Part shown: piece by piece, positions 38,757 through 50,930 of the stretch | How positions within the stretch are numbered: the first letter of the stretch is position 1 | How the letters are laid out: each line of letters starts with the position of its first letter | Source: Endomychus coccineus | Taxonomy: Eukaryota; Arthropoda; Insecta; Coleoptera; Endomychidae | Direction of reading: 5' to 3' | Length of the DNA: 64,000 bases | Assembly: GCA_958510875.1 (NCBI GenBank) | Contig: OY294068.1 | Coordinates: 174,933,411-174,997,410, forward strand | Made by a program: the position numbers and the translations under genes | Notes under the pieces: model-generated | The model's database searches: none | What the model was told of the DNA's origin: nothing | The model's input: the letters and a program-made list of their open reading frames with translations, nothing else

Positions 38757-38880
38757 ATCACCCTTATCCACTAAAAATACTTTTTAAGTATTGAGAGAAC
38801 ATTTCGGCTACCAAGAAGCCATAATCAAAGTAAACTAAATCAGAAATCAAAATGTGCCTGTTTAAATACTATTTTGGGGT
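38757..38880 (-). repeat. Short Penelope-end repeat with decayed hammerhead motif
   Basis: It resembles 3138-3245. On the minus strand it reads TTGATTA for CTGATGA, an intact stem-loop GGCT-TCTTGGT-AGCC and GAAAT for GAAAC. The paired stem survives while the catalytic core has mutated. Confidence 0.5.
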
Positions 38881-41800
38881 GTCTTTAGAGAAATATACAG
38901 TATAGGTATGTACATTTTTTAATTGTTGACTTGATCAAATAACAGTTATTTCCAATATCAGAAGCGGGTCAAATATTAGTGTTGTTGCACTGATCATATG
39001 AAATGTAAATTTGGTAAAAGTATCTACATTCAGTTTTGAAAATACATATGCAACTCATCTGTAAATCTTTTTAATAAATTGCAAATATTTAGACAAATAT
39101 AACTTTTTGACCTACAAAATTGACCCAAAATTTTCATATTTCAAATGCGATTATTCCCTAAGATAATTCCACTAGGTCATAGAATGTCATAATACTTGTT
39201 AAAACTACTTTAAATCTGTTTTTTTTAATGGATAAAATCTAATGTTTCTAACGGAAATGATAATATCGGTACAATTTTGAATGAACTAGTATCTGCTGTT
39301 TTCACTCGAAATTAGTTTCCTGACGGTTGATTTGAAAATTAAAGTTTTGGGGAGGCCTGTCATCTTTAAACAAAGAACAGCTATTCGCAATGCCTTCATA
39401 GATGTGTTTTCTTTGGTAGTCCACATTGTATGCCTATTTCCGTTATGGGCATATTTAAACTTCTAGTCAAAGTAGGCTTGCTAGAAATAATAATAATGCA
39501 AGTGTTACGAACATAACATCCAAATGGAATCATATCTAGCTACTTGAAATATTTTAAATTATTGCAATATTAAAATTGTGATATTGTTAAATGAGACTAA
39601 TAATAATTAATGTAACTTTTCGATTGAGTGTAAATTAGTTCCTGCATTTTGCCCATTTGGAAAACGCCAATTGAGGCGTTATTTTAAGTAAATTATTGAA
39701 TAAAACCATGTACTTAGCACAAATACATATTAAGATAGAATAATCTAACACCTGAAAAAATATTTAAACTCATTGTATTAACTGGGGATACCGACAGCAT
39801 TACTCTAGAATATACATAAATCAAAATAGAATTTGCTAACCATTATTCAGGTTTCTACCGAAAAAAATAGTATATATGGTGATTGTCTTCTAATAATAAA
39901 ATAACGGGATTTTACGTACTGTTACCATTGTAATTATGCTGTAAAGAGCCAAAGAGGGATATCTTTTGAAATTCTCAAGTTATACCTTCTAGAAAACGAA
40001 AGCTAATCTACTTCAGCGGTTTCTCTCTGGTATCATATAAATAATATAATAAATGTATTCGTACATATTATGTTTTTACTCATTTGATTTTAATGTTTCA
40101 CATGTTTGATTGCTTTATTAACCGCATAGAAACAATATAATCTTGTATCTTTAAATTATTTAAATAGGAAAAGAAATGAAGAAGCAAAAAAATTTTATCC
40201 AGGAATTTATCTGGCACTCCATCTTTTATTAATAAAGTTGATATTTGTTTATCATATTATGAAAGAAACGTAAATTAAATTCACTAGAAATAACTTATGT
40301 ATAATCATTATGGATATCTAAAGTAATAAAATTGATAACAATTTGATAAGGAATTGTTACAATGAAACTAAACCATCATATCAAAATTGAAGTTTAAATG
40401 AGTAGAAAATTGGATTTTCAATAGTTTTGACCTATTTTGTCGTGCTCCGTTCAAGTTTTACTTCAATAATATGTTTATGATTTCTTTAGTGTAAAATCAA
40501 ACATATTACATCACCATAACATCTAGAAAGCTAAATATGATTTGGGAACGAAATTATTATTCTCCGTAGATCTGAAACATACCATACTCTTATAGTAGAT
40601 GATTTCCAAGAACTGTTTTGTTACATTCTTTGGAAGGATTTGAGAGCTCTTTGGTTTTGCGAGTGCATCAAAAAAAAAGTTTGAAAATAGTAATGCATTT
40701 ACCTTGAACGTTAAATATTTATTCTTGACTAAATTTGCATATAGATACTTAACAGCTCATCCTAAATCATATAAATATAATTTCAATCTATAATTACTGA
40801 CTCATTTACAGTACAATTCGGTTATAAAAGGATACATATATCCTACAGTATGTCGATATCTCCAGTGTAAAGTAATGCTGAACAACGAAATAATTCGCTG
40901 TTTTTGAAAGTTCAACGATATTTACTAGATAGGATTCTTGTAAATTTGTTTAATATATTATTTATTATTGCTCATTAATGAATTGCGCAGTATATCTAGT
41001 TTATTGATATTTTTTTTACCAAAAACGGACACAGTTGTATATAAAATATCATTGCTAAAGTAATGTATTATTAGTGAAAAATAGATAAAACTAATGAGCT
41101 AAAGTTTTTAAAAAAAGAGCACATACTCTTTCCGACTATACGTGAGTATTTGTTTGTAAAATTTATATGATGTACACTTACTTTGGCTTGACCAATACAC
41201 TTTATACATTCTCTGCATAGTAAGGTATTTGTTATTTTGTTTATTTTACAGTTATCAAACACCAACGTTTTATTTATGTACATTTTCATGAGATTTATAT
41301 TTGTTTATAAATTTTTATTGTACAGGCATTGCCATGATCCCTTTGTTGTAAAAGAATGTGTGCCAATGATTATTACAAATAAATTATAATAAATTATTTG
41401 GTTAATTATTTTACGAGGAAAGAACAACAAAGTTCCCGATGGGGATTGTAACATTCAGCATACAATAAAGGCGATATCGAAGACACATTCAACTAAAATT
41501 CACTGAGTAGGTAATTAGAAGAGATAAGACATAGGATTCAGAGTATCAGCCGGGATGAACCTACTATAATCTACTTCAATGAGAGGCAGAAAACTGCATT
41601 TTATATCGCTACTACATTCTACAACACGCGCCAAAATATTATTTTGTATGGTGCAGGATCGTTTTGGTATATATTGGATCAAAAAATAAGATATTAAATA
41701 CTAACTCCAACATTTTATCTAATCCCACATAACTAAACCATATATTGATGGAATGCCTCAAACGTAACTTTCTGGGTGCAAAAAACAACAGCTTCAATTC

Positions 41801-43684
41801 GAATTTGCTCCAAGATCTAAATTTCAAGTATTATCGGTACCGGGGAAATGTTCCACTAAGAAAGTGTTTTTGTGCTTTTTCGATATTTCCTAGAAAATTT
41901 AATGAATGAAAAAGTGGTCTATATGAAAGTTAGAGAGCGGTCAATTCTGCCACAAATGAGTAGTACCAATGTGATTTATTTTGTTCCAGCCACTACTGTA
42001 TTTATAGCGAAATCCATTGGCAGAACAAGTTCGACACGAGTGTAATTTTTGCGAACATTGGCCAATTCAGCTCTTTTTACTCAGAGTGCAATCAGTTCCG
42101 CACGCAGACCGAGAGGTCGTGCGACTCTGGTGCACTTTAGAATACTGATTCGACATTTTGGACGTATTTATGACCAAACAAATCTTCTGTTTTTTCTTTA
42201 TTTTTAAAGTTTATAAATTATTTCTACACATTTAAAAATGTTAATATTTTTCTGGTTATTAAACTTGAATTATATTCGGATTTCAGCCGATTCACTCATG
42301 CGGTTAAGGAATGGAAACCAAGAACGAAGTAGTGGAATAGTGAACAGTACAAAAAACCGTCAATGTTAATAACAATAAACACAACCCTTTTATTTAATGT
42401 TTATTCACAGGACCCAACCCGAAGATTAAATGTGAAATCCATAGGGCATGTAAGAGTTTGATCTGGGTGAGTGCGAGTGCTGCACCAGTGCCTATTTTTT
42501 TGTCAATGGATTCGCTATTACTTTACATCTGTGGTCAGTACTCAGTTGAAAGCTTGGAATAAATAGTGAGAGGAAGAAGCTATTGCTATTAGCGTAATCG
42601 TGGTGGATCGAGATTGGGGCTGATACGGCGGATCGATTTTTCGTTGTCCAGTGGCTTACTCTGCATCAGAGTTTAAGGTGCGATAATTTTCCCAATTTTC
42701 ATACGTATCCCCGATTTCATCACGTATCATGGCCGATTCAATGCAAATGTGAAAGTACGCCTATGGGTGAAGTTTTAATGACATTTCATTGACATTGAAC
42801 AAATAATAATTCGTTCGGGTAGCAAATATTCTTTCCTCTTACTATTTATTCTATGGTTGAAGGCAATGAATAAAGAAAGTGTGGAAGGAGCACAACAGCA
42901 ACCTTGAAGAGATAATATTGAGAAACAAGTGATAAGTTTTTAAACCAATACCATAGTAAAAAGAGAATAATTATACTATGCTAATAATACACACTAGAGC
43001 ACTCCTAGATCCTGTCTGTTAGATACTAATTAAAGGTCTACTACGATGGCGCTTTCCATCACCTTTACCAATTGAAATTAGTGCATGTGTACATGATCTC
43101 GTTCTACTTTTTCTGTATTCAATGGTTGAAAAAATATTACTTCTGTTAAAATACATTATCTGTTTCTCTGCACGTGACCACAGGAACGATTCAATCGCTC
43201 AATGGTTCAATTGTTATATTAATTTCGTTCTCTGAACGGATTATCTATGCTCTGAATTGCTGAAGCAAAGCAGAATCATAAAACAGCACAAATTAATAAA
43301 TTATGTATAAGTCTATAAAGCTAAATACAGAATGCAGCCGTCGAGCTCGAGTTCGCTAATGTACTGCAGTGCATAGATAATACTTTAATAGTTTAATCAT
43401 TTCAATAATGTATTCTGCTAATGTACTTCGTACATTGGAATCATCCTTGATTAAGGACGAAAACATGGTGTTTATTGGGTGAATGGATGTTTTTCATATC
43501 AATAATATCTCCAAATAGAATTATGAAATTATGTTTAATTAACATATCAATTGGATTAGTATCCCAAATTGACATTAAATGCAAAATATCTAAAAACTCG
43601 AGATAAAAGATAACAATCATTTAGGTCAATAACACCATAATTTATTCTTTTCAGTTTTAAAGATTTATTCATAATAGTTATGCA
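38881..43684. other. AT-rich intergenic DNA upstream of AMDHD2
   Basis: No conserved coding segment was recognised. A short inverted pair, GAATAAATAGTGAGAGGAA near 42560 and its near-complement near 42832, may be ends of a small MITE. The AMDHD2 promoter should lie in the last few hundred bases. TTCTTTTCAG at about 43645-43654 could be the acceptor of a 5'-UTR intron. Confidence 0.4.
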
Positions 43685-43883
43685 ATGGATAATAAATTGA
43701 AACAGTTCTATAACTGTAAAATTTTAAGAAATCATATTATACACATAGAAGACTTCTGGGTTAGGAATGGCAAAATTGTTAATCCAGGAAAAATATTTTT
43801 TGATGAACAGATTCAACCAGATATAAAAATCGATTGTGAAGGCTTAACAATTGCACCTGGTTTTATTGATCTTCAAATAAATG
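43685..43883 (+). CDS. AMDHD2: AMDHD2 exon 1
   Basis: It encodes the N-terminal beta-sandwich start and '[13 protein letters not shown]'. The donor is GTTGGT at 43884, chosen because it alone restores N-G-G-Y-G with exon 2; the nearby GTAACA at 43888 would shift the frame. Confidence 0.93.
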
Positions 43884-46800
43884 GTTGGTAACATATGTTT
43901 TAATCTGCTATACAAAATTAACTAATCGATGGTTTTAGGAGGTTATGGAGTTGATTTTTCTTATGATGTGGATGAAATAGAAAGAGGAATAAACATAGTT
44001 GCTAAAGGTCTGCTTGAAAATGGAGTTACAGCTTTTTGTCCTACAATTGTTACTTCCCCTGTTCCAACATATCGGAAAATCATACCGAAAATTAGAGCGA
44101 GACAAGGAAATTCAGAAGGAGCATCTGTTTTGGGGATACATGCAGAAGGGCCATTTATTGATGTCGGGAAAAAAGGTGCCCATCCTTCTCATTGCATAAG
44201 AGATTTTAGTGGAGTAAGAATTTTTAATAGTTTTTATTAAGTCATACATTTTGTACAGTTTAGTATTCGTGAATGCAAAGTTTAATATTTCAGTAAACAG
44301 AATCACTGAAGGAATAACTGAGGGTAACAAAGTAAGCAAAGACAAAATAAGAATATGCTGATACTGAAAAGATTCAATACAGTCTATTTTCTATAGAATT
44401 GGGGCTTTGCTCCTCCCAAGTTTATCATATTATATGCAAATAGTATTATTAGGATTCAAATTTTATTGTAGTTTCATGATTTCAGGGTTTCAAGGGTGTT
44501 GTTTCAACTTATGGAAGCATAGAGAACCTTAAGATTGTTACATTAGCTCCAGAACTTTTGGACAGTATGGAAGTCATAAAACAGTTGGTAGAGAGCGGAA
44601 TTATAGTATCTTTAGGTTAGTATATATGGTATATTGTTTCTGAATTTAAATAATCATGTTAATGTTATGTTTAAGGACATTCCAGTTGTAATTTGGTACA
44701 AGGCGAAGAAGCAGTAAGACATGGAGCCAGTTTTATTACACATTTGTTTAATGCAATGCTACCTGTAAGATTTAAAGTGTACTAAATTATACAAATTTTC
44801 AAAAACAACTCAATATTATGGTGAAAATAATTTTTTATCTCAAATAAATATATCAAGATTTTAGAATTGGTAAAGTAATGCCAATGATATTTGATATTAT
44901 CTAGCTTTCGGTTTGAATCATAGTTAAATTATTTTAGTTCCATCATCGTGATCCAGGTTTAGTTGGTTTATTAACATCTGAAAAGATTCCAAAACCAATA
45001 TTTTATGGGATTATATCTGATGGAATTCATACACATCCAGCAGCTTTACGAATCGCCTATAAAACTCATCCAGATGGTATGTTCAATTAATAACTTAATG
45101 AGTAATTCCTTAATCAATGTCTGACAATCATGTGCTCTATGGGGAAATATAATAATAAAACAAATGCCTTCCAATGACACTAGCGGACAAAATTTGATTT
45201 TTTCTCTGTCCTTGGAACTAGACCGACATTTTTCAATTGTTTGGGTGTAAAATAGTAGGAAAGTTGCCATCTAACCCCACAGACTTTGCTTTTGTGGTTG
45301 AGATATGTGAAAAAGCATTTTTTTAACTTTTTTTACTATAACTTTGAAACAATGCAACATAATTTGAATCTGATAAAACTGCTTGAAAGCTTATAAACAG
45401 AGCTACATTTGGTATCTAAATGACCTTGGTAGAATGAACAAAACCCTAATCAATTTTTCTGTCAAAAAAACGCAAAAACGCGTTTTTTCAACCACTTTTG
45501 CAACTTTAATCGGTTAAAAAAAAAACTACGCCAGATAGCTCAGATCAATTGTGCTGACCTGAAAGCCTATCAAATGGGCTACAATTTCTGTATGGCACAC
45601 CTCTGTCACTTGATCAGAAGTCTTTTAAATAATGGGTTTTGTTTGAAAAAATCGCGAAATTTGCATTTTTTCGGACTTTTTTCTCTTTATGTATAATAGG
45701 GCACAACACACTTGAAATATGTTTTATGCATTTGAATGCCTATAAAACGGTCTACAATTTCTACATTTCGCACCTCTGTATCGTGAACAGAAGTCTTTTA
45801 AACATTAATTTTTGTTTGAAAAAATCACGAAAGCTGCATTTTTTCCAACATTTTTTGTAATAGAAAAATGAAACTGCACCATGCAGTGCTTATGAAAGAC
45901 TAAAAGGGGCTTCAATTCCTGTAACGCAGACATCGGTCACTTGAACGACGTAAAATAAAAATTCATTTTTCTTTTAAAAAATCTGGTTATTCTCTTTGCA
46001 CACTATTTATAGTAGGGATCCTATATTTTTGGAGCTTCTCATGTTCAAAATTTCATGAATATATGAAATTGCGAAGTCTCAAAGATTAATTTTTGTTTGA
46101 AAAATCACGAAAGCTGCATTTTTTCGAATTTTGTTTTTGTAATTGAAAAATGAAACTGCGCTACTGCAATTCCTGTATCACAAACCTGAGCCTCATGAAC
46201 GAGGTCATTTACTCATAATTTTTTGTTACTATTTATCAATATTTTTAACATTTAAAAATCAAACGAAGCGAACGTAGCGCCACCGCACTGGCGCCGAACT
46301 GAGCCATCATTAACGGAATCGTTTTCGATCACGAACATAAACAGAATGATCTTCGAAGACTGATACCACAAACATTTGTTAATTCATAAACAATTGCCCA
46401 GATGTCTCCGCGAGGAGTTTGCAAGACTTTCAGGTCAGCAAAACTGATCTGAGCTATCTAGCGTAGTTTTTTTCTAACCGATTAAATTCGCAAAAGTGGT
46501 AAAAAAAACGCGATTTTTGCGTTTTTTTTTGACAGAAAAATTGATTTTTATCAGGGTTTCGTTCATTCTACCAAGGTCATCTATATACGAAATGTAGCTC
46601 TGCTTATAAGCTTTCAAGCAGTTTTATCAGATTCAAATTATTTCGCGTTGTTTCAAAGTTATAGTAAAAAAATGCTTTTTCACGTATCCTAACCACAAAA
46701 GCAAAGTCTGAGGGATTAGATGGCGACTTTCCTACTATTTTACACCCAAACAATCAAAAAATGTCGTGTCTACTCCCAAGGACAAAATGGCTGTCGGCTA

Positions 46801-48696
46801 GTGTGATCAATTTTTTGACTTATTTTCTAGTAATATTTTTGTAACATTATTCTCAATTTTAGGCCTAATTTTGGTGACTGATGCAATAGCAGCACTTGGC
46901 TTGAATGAAGGAAAATATCATCTTGGTCAATTGGATATAGTTATCACAGATGGCAAAGCTTTTATAGCTGGCACAGATACATTATGTGGATCAATTTGCA
47001 ATCTAAACCAGTGTGTTCAATTGTTCCTCAAATTTACAGGTTTGTAAAGTTTGCAGTTGAAAATATAGAAATGTTGAATTTAGCTGAAATTAGGTGCATT
47101 TATGAAACTTGGCATTTTGTTTTTATCTATTAACATTTGTGCAAAGCGGTAAGCTAGTATCTTAAATAGATAAAAACAAAATGTCAAGTTTCATAAATGC
47201 ACCAAACTTCAAATAAATTTTACATTTGTGCAAAGGGGTAAGGTTTTTGCTGATTAATTGTGTTCTGTAAGTAATTTGCAGTCTAATACAGTATAATTCA
47301 TTTATACTTCAAAATCTACAGAACACTTGACAATAATTATCTAAATATAATGCCAGGGGGAAATCTTCCCAGAATATGAGGATTACATACTATGGAATTA
47401 CTTTTGAAGTTTTGCCCTAATTGCCGTTGTTGAATACTTTTTGAACAATTTGAATTCTTTGCTGATTGGAACTATAATATTTTTTTTTCAAAATTCCTAA
47501 GAACCCAGGTTTTTGTTGTTTGGAATAGTGTGGAGATACTAAAAACACAATTTCTTTGTGTTATGTATCCAAAAAGTATTGTGATTAAAATTTTTGTTCA
47601 TTGTTTTGAAATAATGTCATCAGCCGTGCGGTACAACTTTATCTTCTATCAATCAATCAATTGTTTCATCTTTGTGGCAATACAATGTTCACAATATGGC
47701 GTTGATGGTGCTCTCATGACATGAAGCATCACGTAAAATGAAATATTTGAAGGTTCGCGAAGTTGCCACGTTGGTGCTCCTTACTAGTAGGGACTTAAGT
47801 CTGGATACGAGCAGCAAGCGCTTGAAATAAGAGACGAGAGAACCCTCGGACCAATTAATGGCGGACGGCGGTTGTGACGTCAGACGACACGTTAAGGACT
47901 TCGGTAACCTATTTCAACGCACGTGATACGTGAATTTATAAATTAGCTTGCATTCAATAATAAACAAAGATCAGTATACAACACTCATTTGAATAAACTG
48001 CTGTTTTCCGCGTTTCTGATCGTTCGATTATTGGCGCCGCCATTTATCTGTCTTGCGACACGATCTACAATCGCGATAACGACCAGTCGTGTCAAGACTT
48101 TCTATATAGGAACTTTATTATGGGCTACAGTCCCTATAAAGAAAGTGGATACGATTATAAGCGCTTGAAGTTAGAGACTAGAGAGAAAACTATCGGTCTC
48201 GTGGCTGGCGTGACGTCAGATAAACATTTCTTACGTTTTTAAGATTTTGTTAAACTAGAAAAAAGTTTATCATTTTCGACACAATTGAAGCTTATAACTT
48301 AGCTCAGATGATGACACTGTGTTTTGAAATATATGTAAGCGATAGTAGATAATAAAATAATTCATTGTTTATTTAGTGTAAATTAGTGGTTTTATTTCCA
48401 TTACGTTATAAGTTAAAAATGAATTTACACATTCTTAATGCCGAAACTATTCAATATCAATATTATTAATTGTAAATGTGTATGTTTAAGGTTGTACACC
48501 AGAATATGCACTAGAAGCTGCTAGTTTACACCCTGCCCAAGTATTGGGGATTGATAATCAGAAAGGAACTTTGGATTTTGATGCTGATGCAGATTTCATA
48601 ATGGTGGATGATCTTTTATTTGTACACTCCACTTGGATATCTGGAGAATGTGTTTACGATATAAAAACACAGTCTGAAGAAAACGAAATCCCATAA
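43685..48696 (+). CDS. AMDHD2: N-acetylglucosamine-6-phosphate deacetylase, 7 exons, complete
   Basis: Exons: 43685-43883, 43939-44213, 44486-44615, 44676-44764, 44938-45076, 46863-47039, 48491-48696. They join in phase into 1215 nt, 404 residues, close to the 409 of human AMDHD2. The enzyme hydrolyses GlcNAc-6-phosphate to glucosamine-6-phosphate and acetate in the cytosol, and opposes hexosamine synthesis. In insects it may affect UDP-GlcNAc supply for chitin (inference). Amidohydrolase features: '[18 protein letters not shown]' near residues 57-73, metal ligand E136 in HAEGPFID, H203 in GHSS, H224 in THLFNAM, substrate His262 in DGIHTHP, catalytic D284 in VTDAIAA. The start ATG at 43685 has a good context (GCAATGG); an ATG at 43680 is out of frame and ends after six codons. 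Intron 5 holds a CACTA-type element, intron 6 a hairpin and a GC-rich block. No lesion is seen. Confidence 0.96.
43939..44213 (+). CDS. AMDHD2: AMDHD2 exon 2
   Basis: It continues '[17 protein letters not shown]', '[12 protein letters not shown]' and '[12 protein letters not shown]', with metal-binding E136. The donor is GTAAGA at 44214, phase 0. Confidence 0.95.
44486..44615 (+). CDS. AMDHD2: AMDHD2 exon 3
   Basis: It encodes '[20 protein letters not shown]', then 'APEL' and the strand 'SGIIVSL'. The donor is GTTAGT at 44616, phase 1. Confidence 0.93.
44676..44764 (+). CDS. AMDHD2: AMDHD2 exon 4
   Basis: It carries two metal-ligand histidines, in 'GHSSCN' (H203) and '[10 protein letters not shown]' (H224). 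The flanking introns are 60 and 173 bp. Confidence 0.94.
44938..45076 (+). CDS. AMDHD2: AMDHD2 exon 5
   Basis: It reads '[12 protein letters not shown]' and '[18 protein letters not shown]', including substrate-contacting H262. The donor is GTATGT at 45077, phase 1. The following intron contains the 1.6-kb CACTA-like element. Confidence 0.94.
45178..46803. mobile_element. Non-autonomous CACTA-type element in AMDHD2 intron 5
   Basis: The ends are CACTAGCGGACA and its complement, flanked by TGA at 45175-45177 and 46804-46806, a 3-bp duplication as in CACTA/EnSpm elements. The TIRs run about 385 bp (to about 45562, and from about 46430). Internally there are degenerate repeats about 120-175 bp apart around GTTTGAAAAAATC near 45641, 45815, 45975 and 46096. 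No transposase. Confidence 0.75.
46863..47039 (+). CDS. AMDHD2: AMDHD2 exon 6
   Basis: It reads '[20 protein letters not shown]' with catalytic D284, then '[19 protein letters not shown]', the G-x-x-x-x-L-x-G-S block of the family. Phase 1-1. Confidence 0.94.
47093..47203. repeat. 39-bp hairpin with flanking direct repeat in AMDHD2 intron 6
   Basis: Arms 47093-47131 and about 47165-47203 are complementary with one mismatch, around a 33-bp loop. The phrase ACATTTGTGCAAAG-GGTAAG occurs in the loop (47133) and again after the right arm (47222). Confidence 0.8.
47755..48235. repeat. GC-richer intronic block with duplicated CRE-containing segment
   Basis: Segments at about 47794-47895 and 48137-48225 share GGATACGA, AAGCGCTTGAA, AGAGAC and GTGACGTCAGA in the same order. 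Between them lies GGCGCCGCCATTTATC. The block contrasts with the AT-rich intron. It could be a diverged transposon pair or a promoter-like element. Confidence 0.5.
48491..48696 (+). CDS. AMDHD2: AMDHD2 exon 7 (last)
   Basis: It reads '[18 protein letters not shown]', '[17 protein letters not shown]' and '[12 protein letters not shown]', the C-terminal return to the small beta domain. TAA at 48694-48696. Confidence 0.95.
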
Positions 48697-49548
48697 TTCG
48701 AAGTTCTAACTTCCAATATACAATATACAATATCGTATTTTTACATATTTCTAGACTATATAATATTGTTAAGAAATGAGTATTTTATTTGCACCTTTCT
48801 GTCCTTTCGCGGAAAAATCAGTTCCTCGGTAGAGATAGCACACGCATAATTGAAACCCAGTCCAATTTTGAAGTATTATGATTTTTGTGTCAGAATAATT
48901 AAGACTTTGAGGTTGGAATTTAAATAACTTGGACATGACCCAACAATGATGTGAAGGATGAAGGTGATTGTTGAGCCCACATCTATCAATGAGATCACAG
49001 GTTCATCACAAATTAGCGCTTGAAGCAGCTTATCGAATTATGCTTCTGATAAGAGCAATGATTTGAAACAAAAATCAACCTCTTATGTATAAAAGAATCA
49101 TTCATTTTCCAAAATAATAGAGTAACATATCCAGTGCTCTCAAAAATATCTGCTCAATTCTAGTATGTGTGTGAGATATCTCCGATCAGAGCGTTTGTTT
49201 ACAAAGATTACAAACTTGTATTTTTGTATTCCGTTTTGAACAAAAGCATCTGCGGAGCGGATACATGTTGGAGCTAACCCTACGAATCTTGCCGAATAAC
49301 TTCGACCGGTTGCGTGTTCACTGACAGCGGCTAGAGAATTAACAGAGCTGATATACCGAACTCTATGCTGATTTTGCATCAGCGATTCTAGCCCAGGCGG
49401 TAAGGCGCCGACTTCGTACCCTTTTGCTTCCAATAACGTCGTATCCTTTTGCTTCCAATCATTTTTTAAGTTCAAAACGCCAAGCGAAAAAGTTATCGCA
49501 GATTAGTTTGTTAAATTTTTATATATTTTTGGGAATAACTTTTCTATA
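48697..49548. other. AMDHD2 downstream region
   Basis: The 3' UTR should lie at the start. No clear AATAAA was seen within the first few hundred bases. A 111-codon minus-strand frame at 49140-49475 is unrecognised and abuts a LINE. Confidence 0.4.
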
Positions 49549-50930
49549 CTTTGACTACACGAGAGGAAAACCTATAATGTTCGAAGAACATAATGTGCAA
49601 GCGGTGGAACGTTGGGATATGTCATTCGAATTTTGCTTGAAGGTTTGCAGGTTATAGGCATAGGGAAAGACCTCACTAGACAAAGTGTTCCACAACTTCG
49701 CTTAGATAAAAAAAATGAAGACGACTGGTAGGAAGAAGTTCGGCAGGTCTCGAGCTTGACAGTGAAGGGGTGATTAGTTTGAGGTCGTCTAGTCCGCCTA
49801 TCTGGAAACTCTCGTGGTGGAGCAACAGACAAGATTTCTGATGAACACCGACCAAGGAAATATATATAGAAATGGGAGAGATCGCCACCTTTCTAGAGAG
49901 GTCAACGAATTTGTGTCGTCATCATCATCAGACAAATATTTCTCTTCTGTATATAATCCAAGAGCTTCAGTGTATGTTTGAGAGCAGAGCTTCAAGCATG
50001 TGAACAGTACTCCAGGACAGGTAAAATATGTGCTTTGTAGATTCTGAAGAGCTGCTGGGATGTAAAATAGCCCCTGGCACGGAACAGAAAACCAAGTTTT
50101 TGTGAAGCGGTTTTCCTAATAAATCTCACATGATCATCCCGTGGAAGACTTCCTAGGAATAGTTCTACCTGACACCATCATATTAGGGATTGTGGGATCC
50201 GCCATTCTGGAGAAGATGAAAGCTTGAGTTTGGGTTGCATTAAACTCTACTATATCATCAGGTCCCATTCAAAAATCATTGCCAGATCTCCATTAATTGT
50301 ATCAACCTGTCTCAGTCTCGCTCCTCTGGCTTTATTGGATGGTATAGGAGCTCTATATGAAAAAGCGGTATGAATTGTACTATCATCTGTAAAGTTGTGG
50401 ACGGGATAGGTGGTCACTTCCAACAGATCATTGATATGGAGCAGAAACAAAGTTGGTCCCAAAATAATCTCTGTGGAACACCAGCGTTGATAGCTATTGT
50501 ATCGGAGGATACTCTGTCATCCACCACAAGGCAAACCCATATGACGGAATTTTTTTCCTAAAACACTCGGTCAAATGCTTTGGAGATATCCAATGCTAGA
50601 GCTAGAGATTCTGAATATTTTTCAGTAGGTTTCTCCCATACATGTGTTACATAGGCAAGCAGGTCTCCTGTTTATCTCTGCTGACGAAAGCGATATTGCC
50701 GATCATTCACGCTTTTGGAGCTCCTTAGGTATTGGATGAGCTCTCAGACTTAGTCTGAGGATGTTGATTGCCTTCTCTATCACTTTAGAGATCGCAGATA
50801 ATAGTTCAATGGGTCTATAATTATTAGGAAGGGTCATTCCTTTTTTTTTCAATTGATTGGACTCTAGCAGTCTTTCAGCTGGAAGAAAACACAACCGGTT
50901 TGTATGAAAGGGTAAACAACCTACAGAAAA
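49549..50930 (-). mobile_element. LINE copy with RT remnants (same family as 4908-8215)
   Basis: The minus strand has 'LPNNYRPIELLSAISKVIEK' (RT start), 'GPTLFLLHINDLLEVTTYPV', 'FTDDSTIHT' (FADD box with one change) and a basic tail. It is the longest of the three copies here, but 5'-truncated and frame-shifted. The tail end at about 49549 follows a T-rich stretch. Confidence 0.8.

Noticed and set aside
49140..49475. 111-codon minus-strand frame next to a LINE copy
   Set aside because: No family recognised; the region has a small tandem duplication (CCTTTTGCTTCCAAT) and is probably transposon-derived or chance.
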